A stretch of DNA of 64,000 bases from Planococcus citri (taxonomy: Eukaryota; Arthropoda; Insecta; Hemiptera; Pseudococcidae), in contig NC_088681.1 in assembly GCF_950023065.1 (NCBI RefSeq), positions 62,282,836-62,346,835 on the forward strand. Reading direction: 5' to 3'. Numbering within the stretch: position 1 is the first letter of the stretch; each line of letters begins with the position of its first letter. Shown piece by piece: positions 38,930 through 50,168 of this stretch. Position numbers and translations under genes: made by a program. A model generated the notes under the pieces. That model did no database searches. It was not told the DNA's origin and was given only the letters and a program-made list of their open reading frames with translations.

Positions 38930-40350
38930 ATTCTCACTTTTTCAAAAACTGACAAATAATTTTAATTTTTCAAAAAATGACTTGAGATTTTTTTGCTAAA
39001 AAATTCAAAAAGTCCCACTTTTTCCCCCAAATTGTCCAAAAGGTCTTGCTTTTCGACAAAAATTGCGAAAATGTATGTTTTTTTGACAATAATTGCCAAG
39101 AAATTCTGCTTTTTGCTAAAATGATCAATAAAAGGAATTGCCTTTTGAAAAAAATTGACAAAAACCCTTGCTTTGTACTAAAACAAAACTGCTGAAACAT
39201 CTCGCATTTTTCCAAAAAAGTTTCAAAATCCTCACTGTTTTTTCAAAAATGTTTCAAGAGTTAAGCTCGTTTGCCTGAAATAATTTCCAGAAAGTTCTTC
39301 CTTTTACTAAAATGTCCAAAGTTTTGTTTTTTGCCAAAATTTGTCTGAAGGTATATTTTTTTCAAAAATGACAAAAATGTTTTCTTTCTAGCAAAATGGC
39401 TAAAAAGTGTAACTATAGTTTTTTTTTTTCAGATAATTTCACAATGTCTGGAGTTTTTCCAAACATTATTTTCTTGCAGCTAAATACATCGTACCAAAAA
39501 GTTTGGCTTCCTCATTGAAATTTTCAGTCTTAATTTTTGGAAAAAATCATCAAAAATTCACAAAAAAATTTACTTTTGAAAAAAATGGCTGAAGATTTTA
39601 CCTTTTTTTTCGCAGAAAATACCAAAAAGTCTCACTTTTTCCCACCAATTGTACAAAAGCCATACTTTTTCGAAAAAAATTACGAAAAAGTAAGTGTCAT
39701 TTTTTTGCTGATAATTGTCAAGCAATCCTACTTTTTGATAAAATCGTCAAAAGCTCGTTTTTTTGCAAAAAATTTACAACAATTCTCGCTTCTTAACAAA
39801 ATTCCTAAGAAATTTCACTTTTTTCCAAAAAAAAATCTAAAAAGTCTTGACTTTTTTCCAAGTCCAGAAGTCTTGTTTTTTCGGCAGAAATTGCAAAAAA
39901 ATATGTATCATTTTTCTGTCACTAATTATAGGCAGGTACCTACGTCTTATATTGTGTGCGTTTTAAAAGTCCTGTTTCTTGTTACAATTATGAAAGTCTT
40001 GCTTTTAGATAAAAATGTTTGCTTTCTAGCAAAATTGCTCGAAAGATCTCACTTTTTTTCAAAAATTACCCAAAAATCTCTCTTTTTACCAGAAATTTTT
40101 AAAAAATAAGATACCTAGGTATAATCTTTTTTTGTAAAAATTCTCGCATTTTAAAAAATAGGTAAAAGTGCTTGGTTTTTAGTAAAATTACTAATAATTG
40201 TTGTTTTTTGCAGAAAAATCCAAAAAAACTCATTTTTTTCGAAAATTGTCCATTACTTAGCCTTGTTTTTTTTGCCAGAAATTGCAAACATTCTCACCTT
40301 GTTGGCAAAAGTTGCCAAAATATCTTGTCTCTAAAAGTTGGACCAGATAA
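38930..40350. repeat. Degenerate array of about 30-bp units (CTTTTT-CCAAAAATT-GCCAAAAAG)
   Basis: Dozens of imperfect units in which a CTTTTT block alternates with AAAAATTGCCAAAA. The longest apparent frame (39537-40109) has a Lys/Phe/Ser-only composition typical of translated low complexity and is not a gene. Confidence 0.65.
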
Positions 40351-41275
40351 TGTGTTCTAAAATTTTGAAATTTTGGTCCTTCTTTTGTAGAGACCCTACG
40401 TTAATGTTGTTAATTTCTCTTTTCTGATTACAGGCTTTGTACGCGATTAAATTTTATTTTGGCTCGCAAGCGAAAAATCGCCGCAGACGTAGGTAGGTGA
40501 ATGTACAGATAAGGCCATTTATACTGATAAATTGATAAAACGACAGGTGCACCTGCATTGGAAGTTGATAAAGCGTGCGAGACATTTGCGCGTAGATCGC
40601 TTTGTGTTGTGTTGATTGATACGTAGTTCGTCGATGAGTAAGTGTCGCATATCGAATGAATCATGTAATTCGTGATTCAAATTCACTTTTTTACATGTTT
40701 GACGTGAGATACAAAAAAGGTATACGACCGGTAAAAGTGTAACTCGGCTTTTGATTCGGTTTTCTTGTGCGGTGTAAACGTAATTCGCGTTAAGTTTCGT
40801 CACCTTCATTAAAGATTTTTTTTTGAATTGTTTCGATATTCGTTTATTATACTGGAATGTGTAATTATTGGTGCTGTGATAACGTGATATCGATGAAGAT
40901 CGCTGTGAAATTTTTCCACCAGGATGCTGTTCTGTGGGTAAGTGATTTTAACATGAAATATTAATTGTTTGAATATTTTTATTTCCAAAAACTCTTGCTA
41001 TTTTATTCACCAAAACATTATATAGGTATCTATTACCTACCCACAGTTTTCTTTAACAATAATTTTGCTTTTATCGAAAACCGCCAAAAAGTTTTGTTTA
41101 ATTCAACTCCCAAGAATTGTTAAGAATGATTGATTTGCAAACAGTTTCAAAGAAGTCTCACTTTCTACCCAAAAATAGTCAAAGTCTCGCTTTTTGTCAG
41201 TTTTTTATGGTTCAAAATGAATATTTTTTGATAAATTCAGGAATACATCATTTTATGTTGTCTCGATATCAAATA
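40351..41275. other. Unassigned region downstream of the first carbonic-anhydrase-like gene
   Basis: 40430-40950 is not low-complexity. A short open stretch from ATG 40892 (MKIAVKFFHQDAVLW) ends at a GTAAGT donor and might be a first exon on the + strand, but nothing following it can be matched. Confidence 0.2.
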
Positions 41276-41281
41276 TTTATT
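41276..41281 (-). terminator. Polyadenylation signal AATAAA
   Basis: AATAAA on the minus strand starts only three bases beyond the TGA stop of the first carbonic-anhydrase-like gene. It is close, but a usable position if the 3' UTR is very short. Confidence 0.4.
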
Positions 41282-41283
41282 TT

Positions 41284-42664
41284 TCAATGTCCTAGTATAG
41301 ATGGTATTTTAACTAAATTTGGTATTTTCAATATTCCTCGAGATTGCACTACTGGTCTTCTTCCAACTGGAACTTGTTCAACTCGATTAATCAAAGGCTT
41401 CTCGTTATAATCGAGTAATGACAGAAACGTTTCTCGGAACTGAAATTTGAGCAATCGTTGTACGAATAGTGATGAGAAACATTAAGCTAAATTAGGTAAA
41501 TGTGTTGAAAGATTTTTGAATACAAGCAATTAGGCATAATACCTGTTGTTTCGATATAAAATGAGTCGGATTCAGAGAAGTGACAATGACAGTGGCGCAA
41601 GAATAAGATGCTCCAGTCGATTCATTGCCATAAGCTCCCGGATAAACGAAATAATGTGTTGTAGGAGGGAAATGGAGATAGAACTGGAAAGCATCTAGAA
41701 GAAGGAGATCGGTTGTTGAGCCGGCTTTCTGGATTTTTTTGAAAGTTTTCACCAATGGAGTAAATGCTGGATTTGGAATCGATCCCTGAAATCAGAGCGT
41801 CATCTGTGAAATAATCTATAATGATCGGAATCTCATTAGTTGAACTTTAATTTTTTTAGAAGTCGATTTACTCACCTTGACAAATATACGAAATGTGAGT
41901 TGGACGACGCCGTTTCGAAAATTAAAAGCGTTACGAAGTGATCCGTACTTCACGTTGTAATAATAAATGTAAACTTCCAACGGTGTGCTCGATCAGAAAA
42001 CAAAAATTATCTACGAGAGCCTACCTATATCTAATGGTCCCTAAAATTGGCAATTTGAGGTCTGTTTACTTACTTACCCATTTTTACCATTCACCGAGTT
42101 GGTGGAAATTCCGTCGAAACTACCGGCCCAATAAAATCGAATCTTTTCCAGAACGTACAAGTTTATACCCAATACCCCTCCAATTATGAGATTCGATGTT
42201 TTGGCTTGATTCAAGAAGACTTCAGCTGCAGGTGAGGAGAATTTATTCGACCATCTTTTAGATTCTTATTTTATACCATTCGTAAGTTGAAACTTTGCCT
42301 TATTATTATTCATAGATGAAACCAACCCGAATATCCGGTATTTTTGAGAAAAGCTTTTTCATATCCATTGACCAAAAGAATTACTGGAAAAGTTGTGATA
42401 TTTTTCACCTCGCTGACTTCTATGTTAATGGGGCCTGGGGTTTTGAGAGGTATCGGGTAAAGTCCACTGAATGGCAGGAATCTTCCAACTGAAAGGCAAG
42501 CGAGTGAGTCGATTATGAATCGATTAGACGAGTGTGAATTTTCAATTACCTATTGATTCAACTGGATTAATTTTGTACGTACTTGTGGCGTTGGAAAATC
42601 CGCCAAAGGTGAGGTAAATAATTGAAGAAAAGATCAACCAGTTTTTGCAAATGTACGAGTACAT
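41284..42664 (-). CDS. Secreted carbonic-anhydrase-like pseudoenzyme A
   Basis: Six exons: 42583-42664, 42327-42488, 42078-42225, 41876-41987, 41543-41785, 41284-41439; lengths 82/162/148/112/243/156, 300 residues. Exon 1 is a signal peptide (MYSYICKNWLIFSSIIYLTF). Alpha-carbonic-anhydrase landmarks follow in order: GPINI (for SPINI), NTGYSAEV (for NTGHSVQV), GGVLG, IRFYWAG (for HFHWG), LEVYIYYYNVKY (for ELHLVHWNTKY), YFVYPG (for YxxYxGSLTTPPC), ISKQQ and VGRRPV. In human CA2 numbering, zinc ligands His94, His96 and His119 are Arg, Tyr and Tyr, and His64 is Tyr; the TTPPC loop carrying Thr199 is replaced. Trp97 and Glu117 remain. No catalysis is expected; a binding or structural role is inferred. 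The family is known to include inactive carbonic-anhydrase-related proteins, but these are a separate, diverged set. Confidence 0.85.
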
Positions 42665-44865
42665 TTCCTCGTTGGAAAAAGAACGAATTTTCGTATTATT
42701 TTGTCATAAATTAAGGCAAGTAAAAGAACCACGAACACGTTTTGAGCATGTTTGCTCCTAAAACTGATAAATTCGACTACATTTTCACTATTTTTGATAG
42801 AGAATTAAGTGTTTTATTTTCATTCAGCATGAGCATGTTATCTTCCGTTCGGTTATTTAATTATTATCATTTTTTTTTGTTTTTTTTTTTTTGTTTTTCC
42901 TCGGTCTTATCATTCAAGGTGTATTAATTGTGGTGTATTTTCGCTGCGTTATCACGTTTTACAAAATATAACTTGGAAGAACGAAAAACGAATCCGCTCG
43001 CAATTTTCAGGATTTTGATTTTATTGAAAATTTCTTTTTGAATGATCTAGAATTGAAAGAAAGAAATCAAAATTGAAATTTTCGCCAAAATGTCTTAGTT
43101 TTCTAATTTTTTTTTAACCAAATTTTTAAATTTTTCATTAATTCTCTTCTTCTTTCGCAGTTTTGATTTTTCCCCCATTTTTTCATGAAATTCGCAGAAT
43201 TGAAAAGGAACAATTGAAAATAGTATATTTCCGCCTACAACAGAAATATTTGGAAGAACATCCTGTTTTTTCATCTATTTTTCCTTTCTTTTAGAGAGTT
43301 TTATTTTAGAACTGAAAATTATTTATTGAAATTTGATTAAGTGTTGATGGGTTAACTGTACTTTTAATGTTTCAACTTGTATTTTAAAGATAATTCAACG
43401 AATTTTTATTCAAGTTTTGTTGAACTTTGTCAAATTTCCATGGGAATTTTTCTAATTTTTGGTAATTTTTTGTAATTTTAATGATTATTTGAGTATTATT
43501 TTTACATCATTTTGACACATTTTATGGGTACACTTTATTGTGTATTTTTGAGAAATTTTGCCAAAGTTTTTATGTTTGGCAATTTTCAGTGATTTTGTGG
43601 CTTTTTCGAGTATTCTATTTTTTTACATCATTTTGATCTGCATCAAACTCCTCTCCTTGTATTTTTGGCAACTTTTAATAAAATATCACAATTTTTGGGC
43701 GATTTACAGTAATTTTCTACTTGAAAATATCATGAAAAATGTTTAAAAATTTAATGGAGCAACGTTAAAACTTTATGAATTTTATTTTCTTGTCATTTTT
43801 TTTATTTTGTAATAATATTCTGAGGTTCAATTTTTGATGCAAGTATAATAAAGTTCTATACTTTTAAATACCATAGGCAGTATTTTTCTTTCTTTTTGAA
43901 AATGAATTTTCTTAAAACTTTTTGGGCCACCGTGAGGTGAAAATTACTCTGCGAGATTCACTTTTCATTCATTTTTTTTTATTATTGGGTCGAAGAAGTC
44001 AGTTAAAAAATTTTCACGGTATTCAATCCATTTTCCACACAGCTCGTCTCAAAATTTTGATCGCCCAGAAAATGATTAGAGTGCTCACTTTGGTATTATT
44101 TATTGACAAATTTTTGGAATGAGATGATTCTGCCATTTTTTTGGAGGAGGAGGGGGGTGAAGGGAGGGATGAAATTGAAACTTTCTAGATAAGAGCCACC
44201 TTGCCTCACGTAAAAATTGCACAATTTGTGGAAAACGAAAGCGAATGTTTCCTTTTTGGCGATAAATTTTTATGATGTAAGAGTTATCGGTGTTGCGCCA
44301 ATGTCAATGTTAGAGTGTACTAGTAATTTTCCATGTTTTTCATTTTTTTCTGATATATTTCGAGGAAAAGTTATTTTTAACGCAGATTATTACAAAAGTT
44401 CTTAATTTTCCTATACTCGATATTAAATATGGATCTAGGAGAATCACCATCTTGGAGAATTTTTCATTCAGAATTCAATCTTTTTAGCTCGAAAATCGAT
44501 TTTTTGGTCATTTGAATGGAATCTGTTCCCATTCTGCTTCCTCTTATTGCTTATCTTTTGGATCAGCCTTCAAAACTGTTGTCATTCGCCATTGATTTCT
44601 TTTTTGTGATGACCATTTAAGAGGGACAAGAACTCTTTTGCCAGTTTTATAAGTAATACTTTTATTGAAACACAGTGTTTTAATTTCGGAAAACTTTATT
44701 GTAGATCTGGTTCTCAATGATGACAAAATGTAAGTATTTTCTAAACGAAGTCAGGATGAAAAAAATAAACTTTTCTGGATTTGATGCCAGGTACTTGTCA
44801 TTTGAAGAGAATAATAATCTGTCATCTCTTGTTCGCAACTTGAAATTACCTATGTACTTACATTT
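42665..44865. other. Intergenic stretch between pseudoenzyme genes A and B
   Basis: AT-rich with low-complexity T tracts. The only feature I see is a dispersed repeat at about 44106-44262, which recurs at 56450-56601. Confidence 0.4.
44106..44262 (+). repeat. Dispersed repeat, first copy
   Basis: ACAAATTTTTGGAATGAGAT to GTGGAAAACGAAAGCGAATG recurs in direct orientation at 56450-56601 with a similar G-rich interior (GGAGGAGGGGGG). Confidence 0.8.
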
Positions 44866-47800
44866 TTAATTACTTCCACTCAAAGATGGGTACGTTTTGC
44901 CATTTGACGTTGGTTTCTTGACCAAACCTCGGCTATGTGCCACTGGTCTGCGCCCTACAGGGTGCTGTGAAGCTTGGGTGATCAATTTATTACCATCAGA
45001 GCCTCTCACCTTCAAGAATGTGTCCTTGAACTGTAATATCAATGGTAACATTTTCAAACTACTTTCAAAGCTCAGAAAATGTACGCAAGTTAGCAGAATT
45101 TTCACCTGTTCTAGAGATATATACTGAGCTCGATTAAAAAAAGGTACGATGGAAGTGGAGCAATAAAATGGTTTTTGAGTATTCGGATCTAGAACCTGTC
45201 CTGGATACACGAAGTACCTGGTGTTGGAAGGAAAATAGAAATACCATTCAAAAACAGCTTGCAGATTGATTGCAACTTTTCCAGGTTTTTGAATTTTCTT
45301 CATAGCCGCAGCGAATGGTTCAAATGCGGGGTTTGGCTTCGATCCCTGTACATCATTTATATGGACATTAATTATACCTACCTAATTTGGTACTTTCATA
45401 TTTTGTGAAGATGATAAATTGAAATTAAAAACTTTATAAATTTATAACAGCTTACAATATAAATCCGGATATTCGTTTTGAACATACCGTCGCGGTATTT
45501 CAAAGCTTCGGTGTACGATTTGTATTTCTGATTGACGTATACGATCAATACTTCTAAAGGAGAGCTGAAAATATAAATATTTAGAATGATATGGAGTGTT
45601 GGTGACATTTCTATGAGAGTAGGTATATTTATCGGACGAGCTGAAAAAAATGTTGGCATTATTTCATTTCACTTCTCATTCGCTGAAAAAATATCTCACA
45701 GCAAAGGATGGATTTCTTAACGGGTTGTTTTAAGCCCACCTAAAGGGGAAGGGGGAGGAGAATAAACGTTGGCCAAAAAAATTGAAATTTTTCCAGCCTC
45801 ATATTGAGGTGATTTTTTGGCTATTTATTTTTCACAAGTATAAAGTCGTGCCTTTTTGTCACAAACGCAGAGAAACTGTTGTTTTTTTGCATTTTAAAAT
45901 TGTAATTTGGAATAAATTTTCTAATCATCCTCTTGCTCTTTCAGAATTTTGAATTTTTGGTTTCAAATTTTCTAGTTCTCTTGGAAAATGGGGAAAATTT
46001 TGACTAATGAAATGTCAAGATTTTCTGCCTCCTTCCCTCTCCCCCCCCCAAAAAAAATAAGAAAAATTAAGCGCTTGTTTTCCATTTCAGAATTTTGGAT
46101 TTTTTGCATGTTTTTTGTTCCCTTAAAAAAATTGACCTAAATAAGTTTGACTCGAATAAATTTTGGTTGGTCCACCCTGTCCGTTCAAATTGAAGCATTT
46201 GAAAAAATGTCATCCTAAAAATCGTGATTTTTTGCCAAAAGTGTCAAGATTGCCAAAATATAATTATCAATTATTTCCTGTTTTTCCATTCAATAGAATT
46301 TTAAACATTTTCGTTCATTCTCTTCGCGTATTTTAATTTTTTTTTATGGCTCATCTTTTTTAAAAACGGAAAAATTTTGACCTCACCCCTTTACCCCTCT
46401 TTTTTGAAATTGAATCATGATTTTTAAATCCTGCTTTTACATGCTACTCTGTTTGTTAGACATCTGGCTTTGTTTTAAGTTTTTAAAACGAAAACAGACG
46501 TTTTGGAATAATTATGTTCCAAAAAGGGGGAAAAAAGTTGAATTCAAATCCCTGATGTCAATCTGCATAAGGAAAAGAGAAGGAGGGCTTGAGGTGTAAA
46601 TTCGAATCAATTTTTTGAACTGAAATTCTCAAAATCTCACCCCCCCCCCTAAATGAACCGATTTAGCTATGTTTTGAAGCGAATAATCAACTCGAGAAAG
46701 TTTTTTCAAAATATTTTCATTGTATAGTTGCCTTCGCGAATCACCTCAATTTTGACTCTGGATCCGTTTGATAGTCCCTTTGTCTTCACTATATCACCTA
46801 ATATGAGCAGAATTTGAAAATCATTATTGTGATGTGTACAGATGCTGTACTAAGAATCAAAGAATCTCAAGAAGGATAAAAATTTTAAGCACATTTGGGT
46901 AGAAATTTCTAAGAACTTTGAACGAATCCAATCGAAAATCAGAGGAACAGTTTGTGTTTATTTTTGTCAAAAAAAAAAAAAAAGAATAGCAAAATGTTGA
47001 GTCGTCAAAATTATTTTTTTGAAATCTTTAGGCTATACTACTTTCTGATTTGAACCAAATTAAGCTAGATCGGAAAAAATTGACACCCCTTCCCCCTTCC
47101 TCTTTCTCCCCATTTTGTTTATGGTTGATGTTGAAAACGAGCCAGAAAATTAGAGTCTAGTAAGTTTGAATGTGAGAAGATCATTAATTCGAGAGACTGG
47201 ATAGGTTTAAGTACCTTAGATCGTAGTGAGGATTTCCAATATCAAGAGTTTTTTTTTGTTCGATGAACTTTCATTTTGAAATTTTAAACGTTCTTGTGTC
47301 ATTCTTTGTATGTAGTGGTACAACGAGGGATTATTTACTCAAGCACTCACCCATTTTTTCCATTGATAGAGGTATAAGCCACACCATTAGTATTATTTGT
47401 CCAGCGAAATACGGTTCTAAGGTATGTATACGTGCTTTTACCCAAAGGTCCCCCTTGAACGATATTTGTGGTGTAATTATTCTTCAAAACTGCTATCACT
47501 GTAATATCATTCGAGAAATTATCTCATCGTTAAAGGTTAAAGTGGGTAGGCCTACACATTGTATGATCCGTATTTCATTCTTGAGAGTACGATGTATCGT
47601 TTTACCCGCGGTTCCGGCGTTTATCAAGTAAGCATCTTCTTGCCCATTGTTTCCTGAATATGTTATTGGCGGATACCTGTAGTACGGGTACGTCAATCCG
47701 GAAATGATATTTATTGGTTCTGGAGTCTTAGCAGGTATTGGATAAAATCCACTGAATGGTAGGAATCTCCCAACTGATGAAAAAATTTTACTCCAATGTA

Positions 47801-48321
47801 AATGAAGAGTGATATTCCAAAACTCGCTTTGTCCATTTTCACAACTTTTCAGGAGAGAGGAAAAACAGTTTCCCTTTAAACGGGTAACTTGGCTTTTTAG
47901 GCGAGTTTAGCACTTTATTTGGGTGGATTTATGATGTAGGAGTATAGGTATACATTTCATCCACTAAATACTACTGAAAAAAATTTCAATAAAAATGGAC
48001 AAAACGCGTTTTGGAACGTTATTTTTTAAACAATTTTCAGTGAATTGGCTATTTAGGTGAGTTTAACACCTCATTTTGGTAGGTTGATGATGTAGGAATG
48101 TGAGTTGATACTTCATCTACCAGGTACCACTGAAAACCCAACTTTGATAAAAATGGACAAAGCGAGTTTTGGAATATATCACTCTTCAAATAAATTATCA
48201 ATGTTTTGGTAAAAAAATAAAATAAATACAATAATGTGAATTTACTTGACGTTGAGGTTGATGCTGATGCTGCCAATGTGACGAGTACCAACAGAATGAT
48301 GATGCTACTGAGCACGCGCAT
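44866..48321 (-). CDS. Secreted carbonic-anhydrase-like pseudoenzyme B
   Basis: Six exons: 48246-48321, 47606-47773, 47351-47498, 45456-45564, 45106-45345, 44866-45030; lengths 76/168/148/109/240/165, 301 residues. Intron phases 1,1,2,0,0 are the same as in A and C. The signal peptide is MRVLSSIIILLVLVTLAASA. Landmarks: IGRFLPFSGFYPIP (shared with A), EPINI, NAGTAVIAV, GGPLG, VFRWTN, LEVLIVYVNQKY, YFVYPG, YISLEQ, VGRRPV. The zinc-ligand positions are Val, Arg and Leu, and the His64 position is Thr. A lone Cys (FYC) sits where TTPPC would be. NYT and NNT sequons suggest N-glycosylation. Intron 1 contains a 384-bp inverted-repeat element; intron 3 is 1.8 kb. A TATTTAAATA string near 48557 could be a core promoter. 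Confidence 0.85.
47804..48187. mobile_element. 384-bp inverted-repeat element in intron 1 of gene B
   Basis: The ends GAAGAGTGATATTCCAAAAC and their inverse form terminal repeats of about 36 bp. AAAT flanks both sides (47800-47803 and 48188-48191). Two related units of about 125 bp (from about 47896 and 48050) fill the interior. No coding capacity. Confidence 0.8.
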
Positions 48322-50160
48322 TTTAAATTTCGATGATTTGAAAATGGTGAAAGTGCGAATTTTCTTCTGTTGAACGCTTGGTAAACTACATGTTACTGTG
48401 TACGTATGTTCCTACTGTGTAGGTTCGTGAGGATAAGATGTTTTTTTTTTTGTGAATTTTCATAAGGTCAGGCCATGTTACTTAGTTGTGTTATCTTAAT
48501 ATTTGTGTTTTGTTCAAAAGCACGACGTTTTATGCTAAACGGAACTGAAAGTGACTATTTAAATAGCCTCTTTACAGTGATAAGTTTTTACGTATATGGT
48601 AAGGAAATATTTAGTTTTATGTCAGACAGTATTTCTGGATTTCCTTAAAAAGTTTAGGCAACTTATCGCCACCGCAATAGATGTTTGAAATTTGATTTTG
48701 AAAATTCGGTAGACTAATTTCTTAATTTCAACATTCAAGTAAATGAATTGTTCTCATCTCAATTTCCCCTTGAAATTTTAAAACAAAATTTCTCTAAACT
48801 CACAAATAGGTACCTAATAATTATAAATATTTTATTGCCAAAAATGTCAGTTTCTTATGAAATTTTTCCACTGAAGCTCGAAATTCTAAAATGAAAATTT
48901 TCCCTTGTGAGCTATCGAATTTTTCATGAAAAAGAAACGAAGTGTTGCGTCTAAATTTTTCCGTCGAGGGTGCTGAAAAAAAGTTTCGTTTGATGAAATT
49001 TCCAGCAAATTTATTAATAACTTGGCCGGTCGCTTCCATCTGTTTTTTTAAAGGCTTTGAAAATGTACATAAATGTAGGCATTTAATTGTGTTGAAAAGA
49101 TTGATTTCCAAAGTGATGCTGACTTGATTTCAACCTTTTTTTCAAATATGTATCACATTATAATTATTTTCTACATCCAACATCTAGTTTTTAAAATTCT
49201 TGAAATATTCGCTGAATTACTTGGGGATGTTGAAGAGTTGAGTACTTACTTTTTTGTAATGATCAAATGCGGAAATGTGAATGTTGAAAAGAGCTAATTG
49301 AAGAGAGTTTGGCAAAATTCCCTGTCTATTTACTGATCCCTTTCAAACATTTTTGGGTATTTCAAAATTTTTTACGTCATCCTTTTGATGAGAATTCTTC
49401 ACGAATGTAGTAAATTGTCTTCTAAGTATTGCGTCCCTCACCTTATTTCGAAATAGGTACTTATCTCGATGACTACCAAATTGTGGGAGGGTTACACTAG
49501 CCTGGCATAATGACATATGAAGCAATCGCACCCCAACCCCCGTCCTCATCAAAGATCTTCTACGACAATTTTGTTCAAGGGAACATCTTGGAGAACATTT
49601 TAAAGCAAACTTTCCAGAAGAAAAGTTGGCCTTATACTAACAAAATGGCGACTATTTTGATTGATAGGTTCACCGAAATCGCAGATTTTGCTTTCCAACG
49701 TAGCACTTGCACAAAATCACCATGCCAAATTTCAAGTGCTAATGTGTATTTTTCGATTTTTACTGAACTTTAAAAAATCGAATTTAGGCCCAAAAGTGAT
49801 GGAAAAAAATCAACATTTTATCAAATTGGTCTACAGGAAGCTGAAATTTGGGATATGCTCTATTTTTGACCAGTCAAATCGATTGGAAACGGTTTGAAAC
49901 CGTTTCGAGCAGTTCGTGGAGCCTTCGGCAGATTTTTGAAACTTGAAATTACCACAAAATTTCATAAAATGAAGTTGGAAAGCTGAAACTCCAATTTCAA
50001 CATGCTATTAAGTCGACTGCGGGTGGTTTCCAGTCGTTTTGAAGCTTCCAATTACTTTTTGGAAATTACTGGCGCCTCCAGCAGTTCTTTAAGAATTGTA
50101 ATTTCCATAAAATTTGACTAAATGGAATTGAAAGTCGAATATAGTTGACTACTTAAGTAC
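48322..50160. other. Upstream region of gene B and spacer to the Penelope-like element
   Basis: Contains the presumed promoter of gene B (48322-48620). Beyond that I see only AT-rich sequence and short frames with no recognisable content. Confidence 0.4.
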
Positions 50161-50168
50161 CCAAAAAG

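Noticed and set aside
39537..40109. A 190-codon + strand frame
   Set aside because: Built almost entirely of Lys, Phe, Ser, Leu and Asn from a degenerate CTTTTT/AAAAATT array; it looks like translated low complexity.
49343..49897. Short frames upstream of the Penelope-like element
   Set aside because: No recognisable motif, no splice context and no counterpart elsewhere in the window.
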